DNA from: Chitinophagaceae bacterium
GTDB lineage: Bacteria > Bacteroidota > Bacteroidia > Chitinophagales > Chitinophagaceae
Length of the DNA: 64,000 nucleotides
NCBI GenBank assembly: GCA_016722465.1
Contig: JADKJC010000001.1
Location: 1,612,001-1,676,000, forward strand
Direction: 5' to 3'
Shown here: piece after piece, positions 1-8,345 of the stretch
How the letters are laid out: each line of letters begins with the position of its first letter
Numbering within the stretch: position 1 is the stretch's first letter
Program-made: the position numbers and the translations under genes
Notes under the pieces: generated by a model
Told to the model about the DNA's origin: nothing
Database searches by the model: none
What the model saw: the letters and a program-made list of their open reading frames with translations, nothing else

Positions 1-1009
1 CTTTTGCATCAATTTCCCTGTCTTCCCTGCGGCCATGACCCGAAGCTGGCGGCTTGTTGCCAAAGCGGTTGGGTGCACCACCAGTTCCGCCTGGTCTTCC
101 ACCCGGACCTGTATTCGGCCTGTTGCCGGGAGCGCCTGGTCTTCCCGCCATGTTACTACCCTGACCCTGCCTTGGTGGCTGGCTGCCAGGTGGTATGGTC
201 CCTTTTCTTTCAACTGGTATTCTTTTGCGCTTGCGCTTATCGTCCGTATCTCTTTTTGGCCTAGTATCACTGTCAACCGGCAGTTCAATTTTACCTAAAA
301 TCTTGGGGCCTTCCAGCCTTTCCGCCTTAATGTTTTCAATAGTTGCCGGGGCATCAGGTTTCACCTCTTCAACCGGTAGAGGAGTAGCAGCAACGGGCGC
401 TGGTTCCACCACAGGAGCAGGCCCCTGTTCTTTTTTCACCACAGTGATGGGCTTTTTCTCCTCGGCTTTTTTTGCAGATTTTTTAGGTCTTGTAGAGGAG
501 TCTATTGCGTCAAGGTCAATTTTGGTAACTACTTTAGGAGCTTCCAGGTCCGGCGCTTCTATTTTAACAACTCCAGGTCTGGTATCTTTATCTTCTGCAG
601 GCGCCACTGTTTTTTCGATCACCGGAGCTACCACTTCCGGCTGCTCTACCGGAATAACGACGATGGGTTCTTCTACTACTGGAGCGGGGGCTGTTTTTTC
701 GACCACTGGAGCTACAGGCGTTTCTTTCTTCTTGAAAGACAGATCCTGCTCATCTTTCTTTTTCTTTTGTTCGGCAGCACCAGCGTTTTTTGTCAACTCA
801 ATCTTTTCAGCATTTTGCTTAGCTACTTTATCCTGTTGAAATTCCTGCTGTGCTACCCGGTACATTTCAGGTGTGAGTTTAAAATCCCGTTGCATATCAT
901 CGGAACTAAAACCTTTGCTGGTCAGGAATTCAACAAGCGTATCTTTGCTTACATTGAATTCGATGGCAGCTTTCATCGCCCTGGGTAATATTATTGTATT
1001 TTCTGACAT
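1..1009 (-). CDS. infB: Translation initiation factor IF-2, N-terminal part (runs off window)
   Basis: IF-2 is the GTPase that places initiator tRNA on the 30S ribosome. Only the N-terminal 336 residues or so are in the window; the G domain lies to the left. The protein starts MSENTIILPRAMKAAIEFNV and continues into the short helical IF2_N domain (about residues 9-60, with KDTLVEFLTSKGFS). A long Pro/Ala/Val/Lys-rich linker follows, then a Gly/Pro/Arg/Asn-rich stretch at about 270-336 (PGRPGAPGNRPNTGPGGRPGG), typical of Bacteroidota IF-2. It is the third gene of rimP-nusA-infB, 67 bp after nusA. The start ATG is at 1007-1009. Identification rests on the N-domain plus operon order and is secure. 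Confidence 0.93.
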   Translation of the reverse strand, partial: MSENTIILPRAMKAAIEFNVSKDTLVEFLTSKGFSSDDMQRDFKLTPEMYRVAQQEFQQDKVAKQNAEKIELTKNAGAAEQKKKKDEQDLSFKKKETPVAPVVEKTAPAPVVEEPIVVIPVEQPEVVAPVIEKTVAPAEDKDTRPGVVKIEAPDLEAPKVVTKIDLDAIDSSTRPKKSAKKAEEKKPITVVKKEQGPAPVVEPAPVAATPLPVEEVKPDAPATIENIKAERLEGPKILGKIELPVDSDTRPKRDTDDKRKRKRIPVERKGTIPPGSQPPRQGQGSNMAGRPGAPGNRPNTGPGGRPGGTGGAPNRFGNKPPASGHGRREDREIDAK

Positions 1010-1076
1010 TCGTTAGTCTTAAATTTCTAATCTTTTTTTATTAATGAATAATGACTTGGTTATTTATATCCATCAA

Positions 1077-2327
1077 TTACTCTTTTTCAAATTCTTCTTT
1101 CAAAATCCTCAATACATCAGCAATGGTTTCTTTTTCAAGATCTGTCCTTCTCTCCAGTTCTTCGGGGCTTAAAGCCAGCACCGACCTAGCAGTATCACAA
1201 CCTACACCCTTGAGGGTTTCAATTACCCATGCTTCTATTTCATCGCTGAATTCTTCCAGGTCAATATCAAATTCATCTACTTCGCCTTCGTTATCCCTGT
1301 ACACATCAATTTCATAACCGGTCAATTCACAGGCCAGTTTTATATTAACCCCTCTTTTACCAATTGCCAGTGAAACCTGGTCGGGCTTTAAGTATACAGT
1401 TGCATGTTTCTTTTCTTCATTCAGATCGATGCTGGTGATTTTGGCTGGTGTTAATGAACGCTGTATCAACAACTGCACATTATTGGTCCAGTTGATCACA
1501 TCAATGTTTTCATTCTTCAGCTCTCTTACGATGCCATGAATACGGCTACCTTTCATACCCACGCAGGCGCCTACCGGGTCAATCCTGTCATCAAAGCTTT
1601 CTACAGCAATCTTTGCCCTTTCTCCAGGTTCTCTTACAATCTTCCTAACCACTATAAGGCCATCGAATATCTCGGGCACTTCTATTTCTAATAATTTTTC
1701 CAGGAATACCGGGCTGGTACGGGAAACAATAATTACAGCCTGATTATTTTTGAGTTCAACTTTTTTAACAACGCCTCTAACCGTTTCGCCCTTCTTAAAG
1801 TAATCAGAAGGAATCTGTTCAGATTTTGGCAATATCATTTCGTTGCTTTCTTCATCCAGCAGCAATACTTCTTTTTTCCATACCTGGTAAATTTCACCAC
1901 TCACAATTTCACCAACCCTGTCTTCGTACTTTTTAATGAGCAGGTTTTTCTTGAGATCGTTGATACGGCTGGCAAGGGTTTGTTTGCCGGCAAGAATTGC
2001 CCTGCGGCCAAACTCTTTCTGAATATCCACTTCTTCATAGAGTTCTTCACCTACTGCATAGTCCGGTTCAATTTTGATGGCATCGCTATATTCAATCTCA
2101 GTGAGTGTGTTATAAATATCACCATCATCCACAATGGTACGGCGGCGGAAAATTTCAAGATCGCCTTTCTGGTCATTTACGATCACGTCAAACTGATCGT
2201 CGCTGCCATATTTTTTGCGTATCAATGTTTTAAAAACGTCCTCCATTACCTTCATCAGTGTAGGACGATCAATGTTTTCTGCCTCTTTAAATTCCTGGAA
2301 GGAATCAATTAAATTAATACGTGCCAT
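1077..2327 (-). CDS. nusA: Transcription termination/antitermination factor NusA
   Basis: NusA binds RNA polymerase and nascent RNA and modulates pausing, termination and antitermination. Visible domains in order are the N-terminal RNAP-binding domain (1-125), S1 (about 130-200, with GEIVSGEIYQVWKKEVLL), KH1 with PVGACVGMKGSRI (about 255-270) and KH2 with SLAIGKRGVNIKLA (about 325-340). A single acidic helix-hairpin-helix-like tail follows. The second acidic repeat of the E. coli protein is absent, as is usual in Bacteroidota. The ATG at 2327 (MARINLIDSFQEF) is preferred over the in-frame ATG at 2345, because the family starts there and the six extra residues are not conserved. It lies between rimP and infB on the same strand. 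Confidence 0.96.
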   Translation of the reverse strand: MARINLIDSFQEFKEAENIDRPTLMKVMEDVFKTLIRKKYGSDDQFDVIVNDQKGDLEIFRRRTIVDDGDIYNTLTEIEYSDAIKIEPDYAVGEELYEEVDIQKEFGRRAILAGKQTLASRINDLKKNLLIKKYEDRVGEIVSGEIYQVWKKEVLLLDEESNEMILPKSEQIPSDYFKKGETVRGVVKKVELKNNQAVIIVSRTSPVFLEKLLEIEVPEIFDGLIVVRKIVREPGERAKIAVESFDDRIDPVGACVGMKGSRIHGIVRELKNENIDVINWTNNVQLLIQRSLTPAKITSIDLNEEKKHATVYLKPDQVSLAIGKRGVNIKLACELTGYEIDVYRDNEGEVDEFDIDLEEFSDEIEAWVIETLKGVGCDTARSVLALSPEELERRTDLEKETIADVLRILKEEFEKE

Positions 2328-2384
2328 ATAGCTTACCAGCCTCACTTTTTGTACCCCGCCGGCAGGGGATTTTGTTATGTAATA

Positions 2385-2855
2385 TTAGAAAGATATCAAT
2401 ACAGTTGCCTGTTTTATTTCGCTGAAAGCAATTTCCTTTGTAAGGGTAACGGCTTTTTTATTTTTACCTTCTGTATACTCCAGCTGAATGCCGGTTTCAT
2501 TTACGGCGGCCAGCTTGCCTTCTTTTTTTGTATCATCGGAAAATACCACTTCCAGGTTGCGGCCTGTATTCTTTTTGTACTGCCGAAGCAGCTTCAAAGG
2601 TTCATCTACCCCTGGGCTTGATACTTCCAGTGAAAAATTACCATCCGGGTACCAGCCTTCTTCCTCAATTGTCTTATACATCGCCCTGTTAATCTTAATG
2701 CATTTGTCAATACTGAGCCCGGTATCTGCATCAAGAAAGACCTTAATGTTATTGGTAGGTTTGATGCGTACCGACACAAGAAATATATCACTGTTATCTG
2801 CGATGATCTTTTCTATCAAAGCTTCAATTGCCTGTATGGATGATGGCTGGTTCAT
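2385..2855 (-). CDS. rimP: Ribosome maturation factor RimP
   Basis: RimP (156 aa) assists 30S subunit maturation in the cytoplasm. The N-terminal alpha/beta domain (about 1-80) has IFLVSVRIKPTNNIKVFLDAD and DKCIKINRAM. It is followed by the signature NFSLEVSSPGVDEPLK and a C-terminal SH3-like domain (KEGKLAAVNETGIQLEYTEGK). Length matches the family. It is the first gene of rimP-nusA-infB, 57 bp from the nusA start. The operon has a recognisable promoter at 2911-2941 and a strong hairpin between promoter and start codon, so the leader may carry control over all three genes. Confidence 0.95.
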   Translation of the reverse strand: MNQPSSIQAIEALIEKIIADNSDIFLVSVRIKPTNNIKVFLDADTGLSIDKCIKINRAMYKTIEEEGWYPDGNFSLEVSSPGVDEPLKLLRQYKKNTGRNLEVVFSDDTKKEGKLAAVNETGIQLEYTEGKNKKAVTLTKEIAFSEIKQATVLISF

Positions 2856-2862
2856 GGTATAA

Positions 2863-2890
2863 AAGAAGGGAACGCTTCCGTTCCCTTCTT
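2863..2890 (-). promoter_or_regulatory. Leader hairpin before rimP-nusA-infB (possible attenuator)
   Basis: A perfect 12-bp stem (2863-2874 with 2879-2890) closes on a 4-nt loop. It lies between the predicted promoter (2911-2941) and the rimP ATG (2855). On the minus strand it is followed by CUUCUUUU and then, 7 nt after the stem, by the start codon. It could act as an intrinsic terminator/attenuator, or mask the ribosome entry site. No plus-strand gene ends nearby that would need it as a terminator. Regulation by NusA is an inference from enteric bacteria. Confidence 0.6.
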
Positions 2891-2910
2891 CTGTTTCTTT
2901 TTGTCCGATG

Positions 2911-2941
2911 CAAATGTAAGTAACTAAACAGTAAACTCCAA
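2911..2941 (-). promoter_or_regulatory. Bacteroidota-type promoter of rimP-nusA-infB
   Basis: On the minus strand TTG (2939-2941) is followed after exactly 20 bp by TACATTTG (2911-2918), a full match to the -7 consensus TAnnTTTG. Transcription would start about 50 nt before the rimP ATG, so the 2863-2890 hairpin would be in the mRNA leader. Confidence 0.65.
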
Positions 2942-3011
2942 AACAGAATCCCCTTTAAATGGTCATAGTATTTTTTAAGTATAATTAACAGCAGTGCTTG
3001 CAATTGTGTTA

Positions 3012-3019
3012 TACATTTG
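3012..3019 (+). promoter_or_regulatory. -7 element just before the DUF4834 gene
   Basis: TACATTTG matches TAnnTTTG and ends 4 nt before the ATG at 3024. A transcript from here would be leaderless or nearly so. No TTG sits at the usual -33 distance. The site argues for the 3024 start over the in-frame upstream start at 2994. Confidence 0.4.
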
Positions 3020-3023
3020 TACC

Positions 3024-3281
3024 ATGAATTTTTTTAGAATAGTATTTGAGCTTTTTGCTTTATACCTTTTGTATAAGCTCGTATTTGATTTTATCATTCC
3101 TGTTGCCAAAACCACCAAACAGGTAAAGAAGCAATTTTCTGACATGAATGCAACGATGCAGGAGCAAATGAAGCGCCAGCAATCGCAGCAGGCTTATCCG
3201 CCAAATAATTACTCATCCGGCACAGCAGCCTCGGTACAGAAAAAGAATGATGATTATATTGATTTTGAGGAAGTGAAATAA
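3024..3281 (+). CDS. Small membrane protein, DUF4834 family
   Basis: An 85-residue protein with one hydrophobic N-terminal helix (FFRIVFELFALYLLYKLVFDFII, about residues 3-25). A short basic stretch (KTTKQVKKQF), a Gln-rich segment and an acidic C-terminus ending DDYIDFEEVK follow. The layout and the C-terminal acidic motif fit DUF4834, a family of unknown function common in Bacteroidota. The start at 3024 puts the helix at the N-terminus and follows a -7 element; the upstream alternative at 2994 would overlap that element. It diverges from the rimP operon and converges on the HAD gene 13 bp away. Confidence 0.75.
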   Translation: MNFFRIVFELFALYLLYKLVFDFIIPVAKTTKQVKKQFSDMNATMQEQMKRQQSQQAYPPNNYSSGTAASVQKKNDDYIDFEEVK

Positions 3282-3294
3282 CACAAAAATAACC

Positions 3295-3906
3295 TTAGAG
3301 CCCAAGTCCCTCGATTCTTTCGGAAGGCAGCAGCAAATGTGTTTGAAGCCCTGCTTTTTTAGCCCCTTCAATATTAGTCACTGCATCATCAATGAACAGG
3401 GTTTCAGCAGCGTTCATACCACCATTTTCCAATACAAATAAATATGTGTCTTTATAAGGCTTTCGCTTTTGTATCTCGTGAGAGTAATAGCTTTTAATAA
3501 AATGAGCATCAAAAGAATCACCTGTTTCTTCCCTGAATAATTCAATGAACCGGTTGTGATGAATGCTGTTGGTATTGCTCAATAAATAAATCGGGTACCT
3601 GTGTTTAAGGGAAGATAAAAAACCGATGCTTTCTTTCCGGAAGCCTACCAGTATGGCATTCCAGGCGTTCTGTACCTGCATAAAACTGGTGCCGGGAGTA
3701 CAATGCTGTTGCATGGCTGCATAAAAATATTCGTTGCTGATATAGCCGGTTTCCAGTTTTTCAAACAGATCACTGGCAGTTTCTTTTGAATAAAAACCAT
3801 CAAAGTTTTTTACGCCCAGTTGTTTAAATGCTTCCGCAGTTCTGTTGAAATCAATATTCAGTAACACACCGCCCAGGTCGAAAATGATATTTTTTATAGC
3901 TGCCAT
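3295..3906 (-). CDS. HAD superfamily phosphatase (subfamily IA, YihX-like)
   Basis: A 203-aa cytoplasmic hydrolase of the haloacid dehalogenase fold. Motif I is IIFDLGGVLLNID (residues 7-19); the nucleophile is Asp10, but the usual second Asp (DxD) is Gly12, as in YihX/epoxide-hydrolase-N-like members. Motif II is YLLSNTNS, the motif III lysine is in QKRKPYKDTYLF, and motif IV is TLFIDDAVTNIEGAKKAG. An alpha-helical cap lies between motifs I and II. Family members dephosphorylate sugar phosphates or related small metabolites; the substrate here cannot be told. It stands alone on the minus strand between two convergent/divergent neighbours. Confidence 0.85.
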   Translation of the reverse strand: MAAIKNIIFDLGGVLLNIDFNRTAEAFKQLGVKNFDGFYSKETASDLFEKLETGYISNEYFYAAMQQHCTPGTSFMQVQNAWNAILVGFRKESIGFLSSLKHRYPIYLLSNTNSIHHNRFIELFREETGDSFDAHFIKSYYSHEIQKRKPYKDTYLFVLENGGMNAAETLFIDDAVTNIEGAKKAGLQTHLLLPSERIEGLGL

Positions 3907-3977
3907 ATTTATTTTACCTTGACTGCGAAAGTAACCAAGCTTTTACAAACTTAAAAGCAGGCCCAAAAATTATCTTG

Positions 3978-4823
3978 ATGAACTGGATCAAAAACATCCT
4001 GCTGACAGGCGCAGCAGGTAAAACTATTACACTGGATATTTTTTTTAATGGTGATGGAAACAGAAAGCCTGTTGTCATTTATGCTCATGGGTTCAACGGG
4101 TTTAAAGACTGGGGAAACTTCGATCTTATTGCCAGCAGATTTTCCGATGCAGGCTTTGCCCTGGTAAAATTTAATTTCTCTCACAATGGAACCACGCCGG
4201 AATATCCGGAAGTATTTTCAGACCTGGAGGCTTTTGGCAATAATAATTATACGAAACAACTGGAAGAACTGCTGGTTGTAACGAACTGGATCACGGATTT
4301 AAATAATCCATTTAGTGAAGCGTTGGATACAGGCAATATCTATTTGATTGGCCATAGCCTGGGTGGCGGCTTATCCATCTTGTTTGCTTCGGTAGATAAA
4401 AGGATAAAAAAATTGGTTACCTGGGCAGCCATCAGCGAATGCAAAACACCTTGGGGCAGCTGGCCGGCGGAACGGCTGGAAGAATGGAAGCAAACAGGGG
4501 TGCAGTATTATACGAATACCCGGACGAACCAGCAATTGCCCTTGTATTACCAGTTGTACCAGGATTACCAGCAACATAAAGACCGGCTGGATATTGAGCA
4601 TGCCATCAAAAAAATGGAAATACCCGTATTGATTTGCCATGGAACGGTTGATATTGCAGTTCCGGTTGAAAAAGTGCATCAGTTAAAAAAATGGCAACCG
4701 CAGGCTGAACTTTTCCTGGTAGAAAGTAATCATGTTTTTGACCGACAGCATCCGTGGATCATTACCAACCTGCCTGCAGCGATGGAAGCTGTATTAATTA
4801 AGACCCTCGGGTTCCTGCAATAA
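3978..4823 (+). CDS. Alpha/beta hydrolase (dienelactone hydrolase / prolyl-oligopeptidase-like)
   Basis: A 281-aa serine hydrolase without a signal peptide. The oxyanion-hole strand is VVIYAHGFNGFKDW (about 33-46), the nucleophile elbow is IGHSLGGG (about 123-130), the acid is in CHGTVDIAVPVE and the catalytic His in ESNHVFDRQHPW near the C-terminus. A lid region (about 150-200) is rich in Trp, Tyr and Gln. The ATG at 3978 is preferred to the TTG at 3975. An imperfect hairpin follows at 4828-4852. The substrate is unknown; esterase or peptidase-like chemistry is likely from the fold. Confidence 0.85.
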   Translation: MNWIKNILLTGAAGKTITLDIFFNGDGNRKPVVIYAHGFNGFKDWGNFDLIASRFSDAGFALVKFNFSHNGTTPEYPEVFSDLEAFGNNNYTKQLEELLVVTNWITDLNNPFSEALDTGNIYLIGHSLGGGLSILFASVDKRIKKLVTWAAISECKTPWGSWPAERLEEWKQTGVQYYTNTRTNQQLPLYYQLYQDYQQHKDRLDIEHAIKKMEIPVLICHGTVDIAVPVEKVHQLKKWQPQAELFLVESNHVFDRQHPWIITNLPAAMEAVLIKTLGFLQ

Positions 4824-4827
4824 AAAA

Positions 4828-4852
4828 GGGGCCAGGATAAAAATCCAGCCCC
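4828..4852 (+). terminator. Terminator-like hairpin after the alpha/beta hydrolase
   Basis: GGGGC (4828-4832) pairs with GCCCC (4848-4852), with a further inner AGGA/TCC pairing after a small internal loop. It starts 4 bp after the hydrolase stop codon. The T-tract after it is short. Confidence 0.5.
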
Positions 4853-4947
4853 GCTTTAAATCCAATATCCTATGAAAAACCTGATGCAAACATACTACCA
4901 AAACATACCCTGCACAATACCCTTTTAGTGGTATTTTTTAAACAAAA

Positions 4948-4969
4948 AAACCTGCACAATGGCAGGTTT
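4948..4969 (-). terminator. Intrinsic terminator of the 52-aa small gene
   Basis: A perfect 8-bp stem (4948-4955 with 4962-4969), 6-nt loop, followed on the minus strand by a run of T. It lies 27 bp downstream of the stop of the small gene at 4997-5155 and supports that gene being transcribed. Confidence 0.75.
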
Positions 4970-4996
4970 ACAAAATATATATGGGGTTACAGTAAA

Positions 4997-5155
4997 CTAA
5001 CGAGCTAAATACATATACCGGTTGCGGCGCATGCGCTTTCCTTTCATATAAAATTTAATAGGATAAACATCAGGAGACTGTGTTAACCTGCTGAACAAGC
5101 TGCTGAACAGCTTTAAAATGGCGTTGCTGCTGTTTTTGTTTCCATTATTGTTCAT
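4997..5155 (-). CDS. Uncharacterised small basic protein, paralog A (52 aa)
   Basis: An ATG-to-TAG frame of 52 codons. The core NAILKLFSSLFSRLTQ is an amphipathic helix, followed by SPDVYPIKFYMKGKR and a very basic tail (RMRRNRYMYLAR). I do not recognise the family. Reality is argued by its neighbour at 5304-5456, whose protein has the same core pattern (N-x-[IL]-LK, a short helix, then D-x-YP-[IV]-K-[FY]-Y), and by its own intrinsic terminator. A weak -7-like TAACTTTC lies about 40 bp upstream. A small nucleic-acid- or membrane-binding protein is possible, but that is a guess from charge only. Confidence 0.6.
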   Translation of the reverse strand: MNNNGNKNSSNAILKLFSSLFSRLTQSPDVYPIKFYMKGKRMRRNRYMYLAR

Positions 5156-5250
5156 AGTAAAAGATTTAAATTAATAAATAGAACGAAAGTTACGGAGTGT
5201 TATTGTGTGGAAAATGTTGAGCCTTTATAATAAACTGCTAAAAAATGACA

Positions 5251-5274
5251 AAACCCCTGCTCTTGCAAGGGGTT
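5251..5274 (-). terminator. Intrinsic terminator of the 50-aa small gene
   Basis: On the minus strand CCCC-T-TGC pairs with GCA-GGGG around an AAGA loop, followed by TTTT. It sits 30 bp past the stop of paralog B and separates the two small genes into independent units. Confidence 0.7.
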
Positions 5275-5303
5275 AATATAATCGGGGTTAGTAAACTGCT
5301 TGA

Positions 5304-5456
5304 CTAGGTCTGTCTTATTTTTGAAAAATTCTTATCCCTTTTATAGTATTTAACGGGATAGTCATCACTTGTTTTCACCAATTTTGTGAAGAAACTTTTT
5401 ACCACTTTCAAAAGTGGGTTGGGCTGGTTTTTAATAACGGAATTATTCACTTTCAT
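5304..5456 (-). CDS. Uncharacterised small basic protein, paralog B (50 aa)
   Basis: An ATG-to-TAG frame of 50 codons. Its core NPLLKVVKSFFTKLVK is followed by TSDDYPVKYYKRDKNFSK, aligning without gaps to residues 11-44 of the protein encoded at 4997-5155. Conserved positions include Asn, Leu-Lys, Ser, Phe, Leu, Asp, Tyr-Pro, Lys and Tyr. The DNA of the two genes is far more diverged than the proteins, which suggests an old duplication under selection. It has its own terminator at 5251-5274 and lies 73 bp downstream of the GH32 gene on the same strand. Function unknown. Confidence 0.6.
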   Translation of the reverse strand: MKVNNSVIKNQPNPLLKVVKSFFTKLVKTSDDYPVKYYKRDKNFSKIRQT

Positions 5457-5529
5457 AGGGATTAGGTAATTTGATAACGATGCAGATTTAAAATTATTGT
5501 TTGATATTATCCTGATTTAATAACGAAAA

Positions 5530-7042
5530 TCAGGGCCATACGGATTTAAGCTGGTACAAAACTCCATGTAGCAGTGCTGCTTTGCCGTTTTGCTGGTACA
5601 GTTGTACATCGGTCAACATCTCATCCGGGAACAATACAGCAGTCATTAACACCGAACCATCGTCAGCAAATAATTCTACAGAAGAATGATCAACGAACAA
5701 ATGCAGTTTTATAATATTGTTATTGAACAATCGTGGTGCAATATTTTTCCCGGTAAATGCCGGGGAAAAAGAGTGATTACCGGCATTGCTGCGGTCGATA
5801 TAAAACTGGTTGAGTACTTTATTGTAGCCAATTTTTACTACTTCGTTTTTTGTATTGGAGAATGCCACTCCAAAATCATCTGCACTTGATTTTTCCTTGT
5901 CAAAACTCAGCTGCAATTCATATAAACCTGTTGCAAAACGTTGCTTGCTGAAACTCTTAACAGGTTGTGTGGTTGTTCTTAATCTTTCTGTATTTTTTTA
6001 CAGGATTAGTGAAAAGCCTGTAACCGGCACTTGTTTTTTTAAGCTTCAATGTTCTTGGAACCGTCATGGCGCTGCGCCAGCTTTTGGTAGGCACGGTTTG
6101 GGCATAGTTCCAGTTGCTCATCCAGCCCAAAAAAAGATGCTGGCCATTTGGGGGATTACTCCAGGTAACACCGGCATAATCATCAGGACCATAGTCAAGC
6201 CAGTAAACTGTTTCCTTACTGTTATCATTGATAAAAGTATTACCATCAAATTTGCCTGTAAAATATTGCGTACCGCTGCCACCGTTTGGTCCGCCGGTTC
6301 CCACGCTAACGATGAGTATCCATTTGCTTTCGCCGGTTTTATCTGCTTTCATTTCAAACAGGTCGGGGCATTCACATACCCCGCCATGATTGCCTTCTTC
6401 CTTACCAAAGGTTCCGGCAAATTCCCAGTCCTTTAAATTTTTCGAATGGTAAAATTCCACCCTGTTGGCAACAGCCAGCGTCATCACCCAGTGCTTTGAT
6501 GCAGCATGCCAGAACACTTTTGGATCACGAAAATCTTTTGTTCCCTGGTTTTTGATCACCGGGTTTTGTTCATATTTTTTCCAGCTCCTTCCTTTATCTA
6601 AACTGTAGGCCATGCCCTGGTATTGAAAATCTGCAGCGCCGGCTTTTTCTTTTTTCATGTCATGATAAGTGAATAAAGCCACCAATGGTTTCTCTATCCC
6701 TTTTTGCAGACCGGAGGTATTATTTTGATCCACTACCACGCTGCCGGAAAAAATTAAACCCAGCGAATCGGGGTATAAAGCAATTGGTAAATGTTTCCAG
6801 TGTACGAGGTCGGTAGTGATGGCGTGCCCCCAATGCATCGGTCCCCAAACCGTACTGTCAGGATAGTATTGATAAAACAGGTGATACTCTCCTTTATAAT
6901 ATACCATGCCATTTGGGTCATTCATCCAGTGTGTCGGTTGGGAAAAATGAAATTGCGGCCGGTGCTTTTCATTGTAGCTACCATCCTGTGAGTAGGCTGT
7001 TGCTGCAAGAGTGAATAACAGCAGTAGCAGTATATTACGCAT
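5530..7042 (-). CDS. GH32 beta-fructosidase (levanase/inulinase type), secreted, frameshifted
   Basis: Hydrolyses fructans or sucrose-type beta-fructosides outside the cytoplasm. MRNILLLLLFTLAATAYSQ is a signal peptide. The five-bladed propeller carries all three GH32 catalytic motifs: WMNDPNG (nucleophile Asp42), FRDPKVF (transition-state stabiliser) and CECPDLF (acid/base Glu). The frame breaks in a 7-base A run (plus-strand T 5993-5999). Removing one base joins PVK to TERLRTTTQPVKSFS and restores the C-terminal beta-sandwich (ending 5530), so the gene is full length apart from one indel. The start at 7042 has the signal peptide and a promoter at 7075-7107; the longer in-frame start at 7132 is rejected. 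There is no SusCD beside it. Confidence 0.88.
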
Positions 7043-7074
7043 GGAATGCAATTTTGGAGTGATGAAAGTCTTTT

Positions 7075-7107
7075 CAAATATAAACAGATAACATAAAAGG
7101 TTATCAA
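7075..7107 (-). promoter_or_regulatory. Promoter of the GH32 gene
   Basis: On the minus strand TTG (7105-7107) and TATATTTG (7075-7082, full TAnnTTTG match) are 22 bp apart, slightly long. They lie 33 bp upstream of the GH32 ATG. Confidence 0.5.
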
Positions 7108-7148
7108 AACAAGGCAGCAATAAAAAAGCCACTGGATTTCCAACGGCT

Positions 7149-8272
7149 TTAATAAGTAATTACCTGTTCTTCCATCACGGCGGGCATTGCCCTGAATTCG
7201 TATTGCTGGTTGCGGAGCTGCGGTCCAAAACCTGCTTCCCTTATTGCATCCTGTATGCTCTTGCTGGTAAAGCGGTGTGGGGCGCCTGCAGCACTCACTA
7301 CATTTTCTTCTATCATGATGCTTCCAAAATCATTGGCACCTGCGTTCAAACAGATCTGTGCTGTTTTTTTTCCTACTGTTAGCCAGCTGGCCTGTATGTT
7401 CTTTACATTGGGCAGCATAATACGGCTCATGGCAATCATGCGGATGTATTCTTCGGGTGTGGTTAAATTGTGCACGCCCCTAATCTTGGCAAGTAGGGTA
7501 TCTACATCCTGGAAGGTCCACGGTATGAAAGCAATGAAGCCTTTGGCATCTGCAGGTTTCCTGCTTTGCACCTCTCTTATTTTTACGAGGTGTTCAAACC
7601 GTTCTGTGATAGTTTCCACATGGCCAAACATCATGGTGGCGCTGGTAGTAATATTCAGCTTGTGTGCTTCATGCATTACGTCCAGCCATTCCTGGCTGCC
7701 ACACTTGCCTTTACTGATCAGACGCCTTACCCTGTCTGACAGTATCTCTGCACCGGGGCCCGGTAAGCTGTCAAGGCCTGCTTCTTTCAGTGCCATCAAT
7801 ACTTCCCGGTGCGTACTTTTTTCAAGTTTGGTAATGTGTGCAACTTCTGGCGGACCGAGTGTGTGCAGTTTTATATTAGGGTAAAGACTCTTTAATTCTT
7901 TAAAAGATTTACATAATATTTCAAACCAAGATCGGGGTGATGGCCACCCTGTAATAACAATTGCTCACCACCATAGCGGATGGTTTCATCAATTTTCTTT
8001 TTGTAGATTTCAATACTGGTGATGTATGCCTCAGGATGACCAGGCACCCGGTAGAAATTACAAAACTTGCAATTGGCAATGCATACATTGGTGGTATTCA
8101 GATTACGATCTATGATCCAGGTTACTTTACCATGTGGTACTTGTTTTTTTCTTAGCTCATTTGCCACATACATCAGCTCTGTTAAGGGAGCATGTTCAAA
8201 TAAGAAAATCCCTTCTTCTACTGAAAGGAATTCAAGGTTCATCGCCTTATTATAAAGTTCTGTCAGTTGCAT
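7149..8272 (-). CDS. mqnC: Cyclic dehypoxanthine futalosine synthase MqnC (radical SAM), frameshifted
   Basis: MqnC cyclises dehypoxanthine futalosine in the futalosine route to menaquinone. The radical-SAM cluster motif is CIANCKFC (CxxxCxxC), with NFYRVPGHPEAY and GGEQLLLQGGHHPDLGL nearby. The C-terminal half has LPGPGAEILSDRVR, MMFGHVET and NAGANDFGSIMIEENVVS. The reading frame breaks in a short A run on the plus strand (7902-7905). Adding one base gives NLFKELKSLYPNIKLHT, the expected sequence, so I treat it as one gene of about 374 aa, the usual length. The start at 8272 (MQLTELYNKAM) fits the family and lies 23 bp after a -7 element; the longer frame from 8341 does not. Because menaquinone synthesis is usually essential in this group, a sequence error is the likeliest cause of the break. 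Confidence 0.9.
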
Positions 8273-8295
8273 ATTGCCGTTTGGATAATAAATAA

Positions 8296-8303
8296 CAAAA
8301 GTA
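8296..8303 (-). promoter_or_regulatory. -7 element upstream of mqnC
   Basis: TACTTTTG on the minus strand fully matches TAnnTTTG and lies 23 bp before the ATG at 8272. No TTG stands at the expected -33 distance. It supports the shorter mqnC start. Confidence 0.35.
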
Positions 8304-8345
8304 CGTCCATTTTCCTGCATTGCCTTTTTCCCGATTAACACAAAC

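Noticed and set aside
195..839. A 214-aa plus-strand frame rich in Ser, Thr, Gly and Phe
   Set aside because: It is the complement of the low-complexity linker of infB, whose N-terminal domain and operon position are clear.
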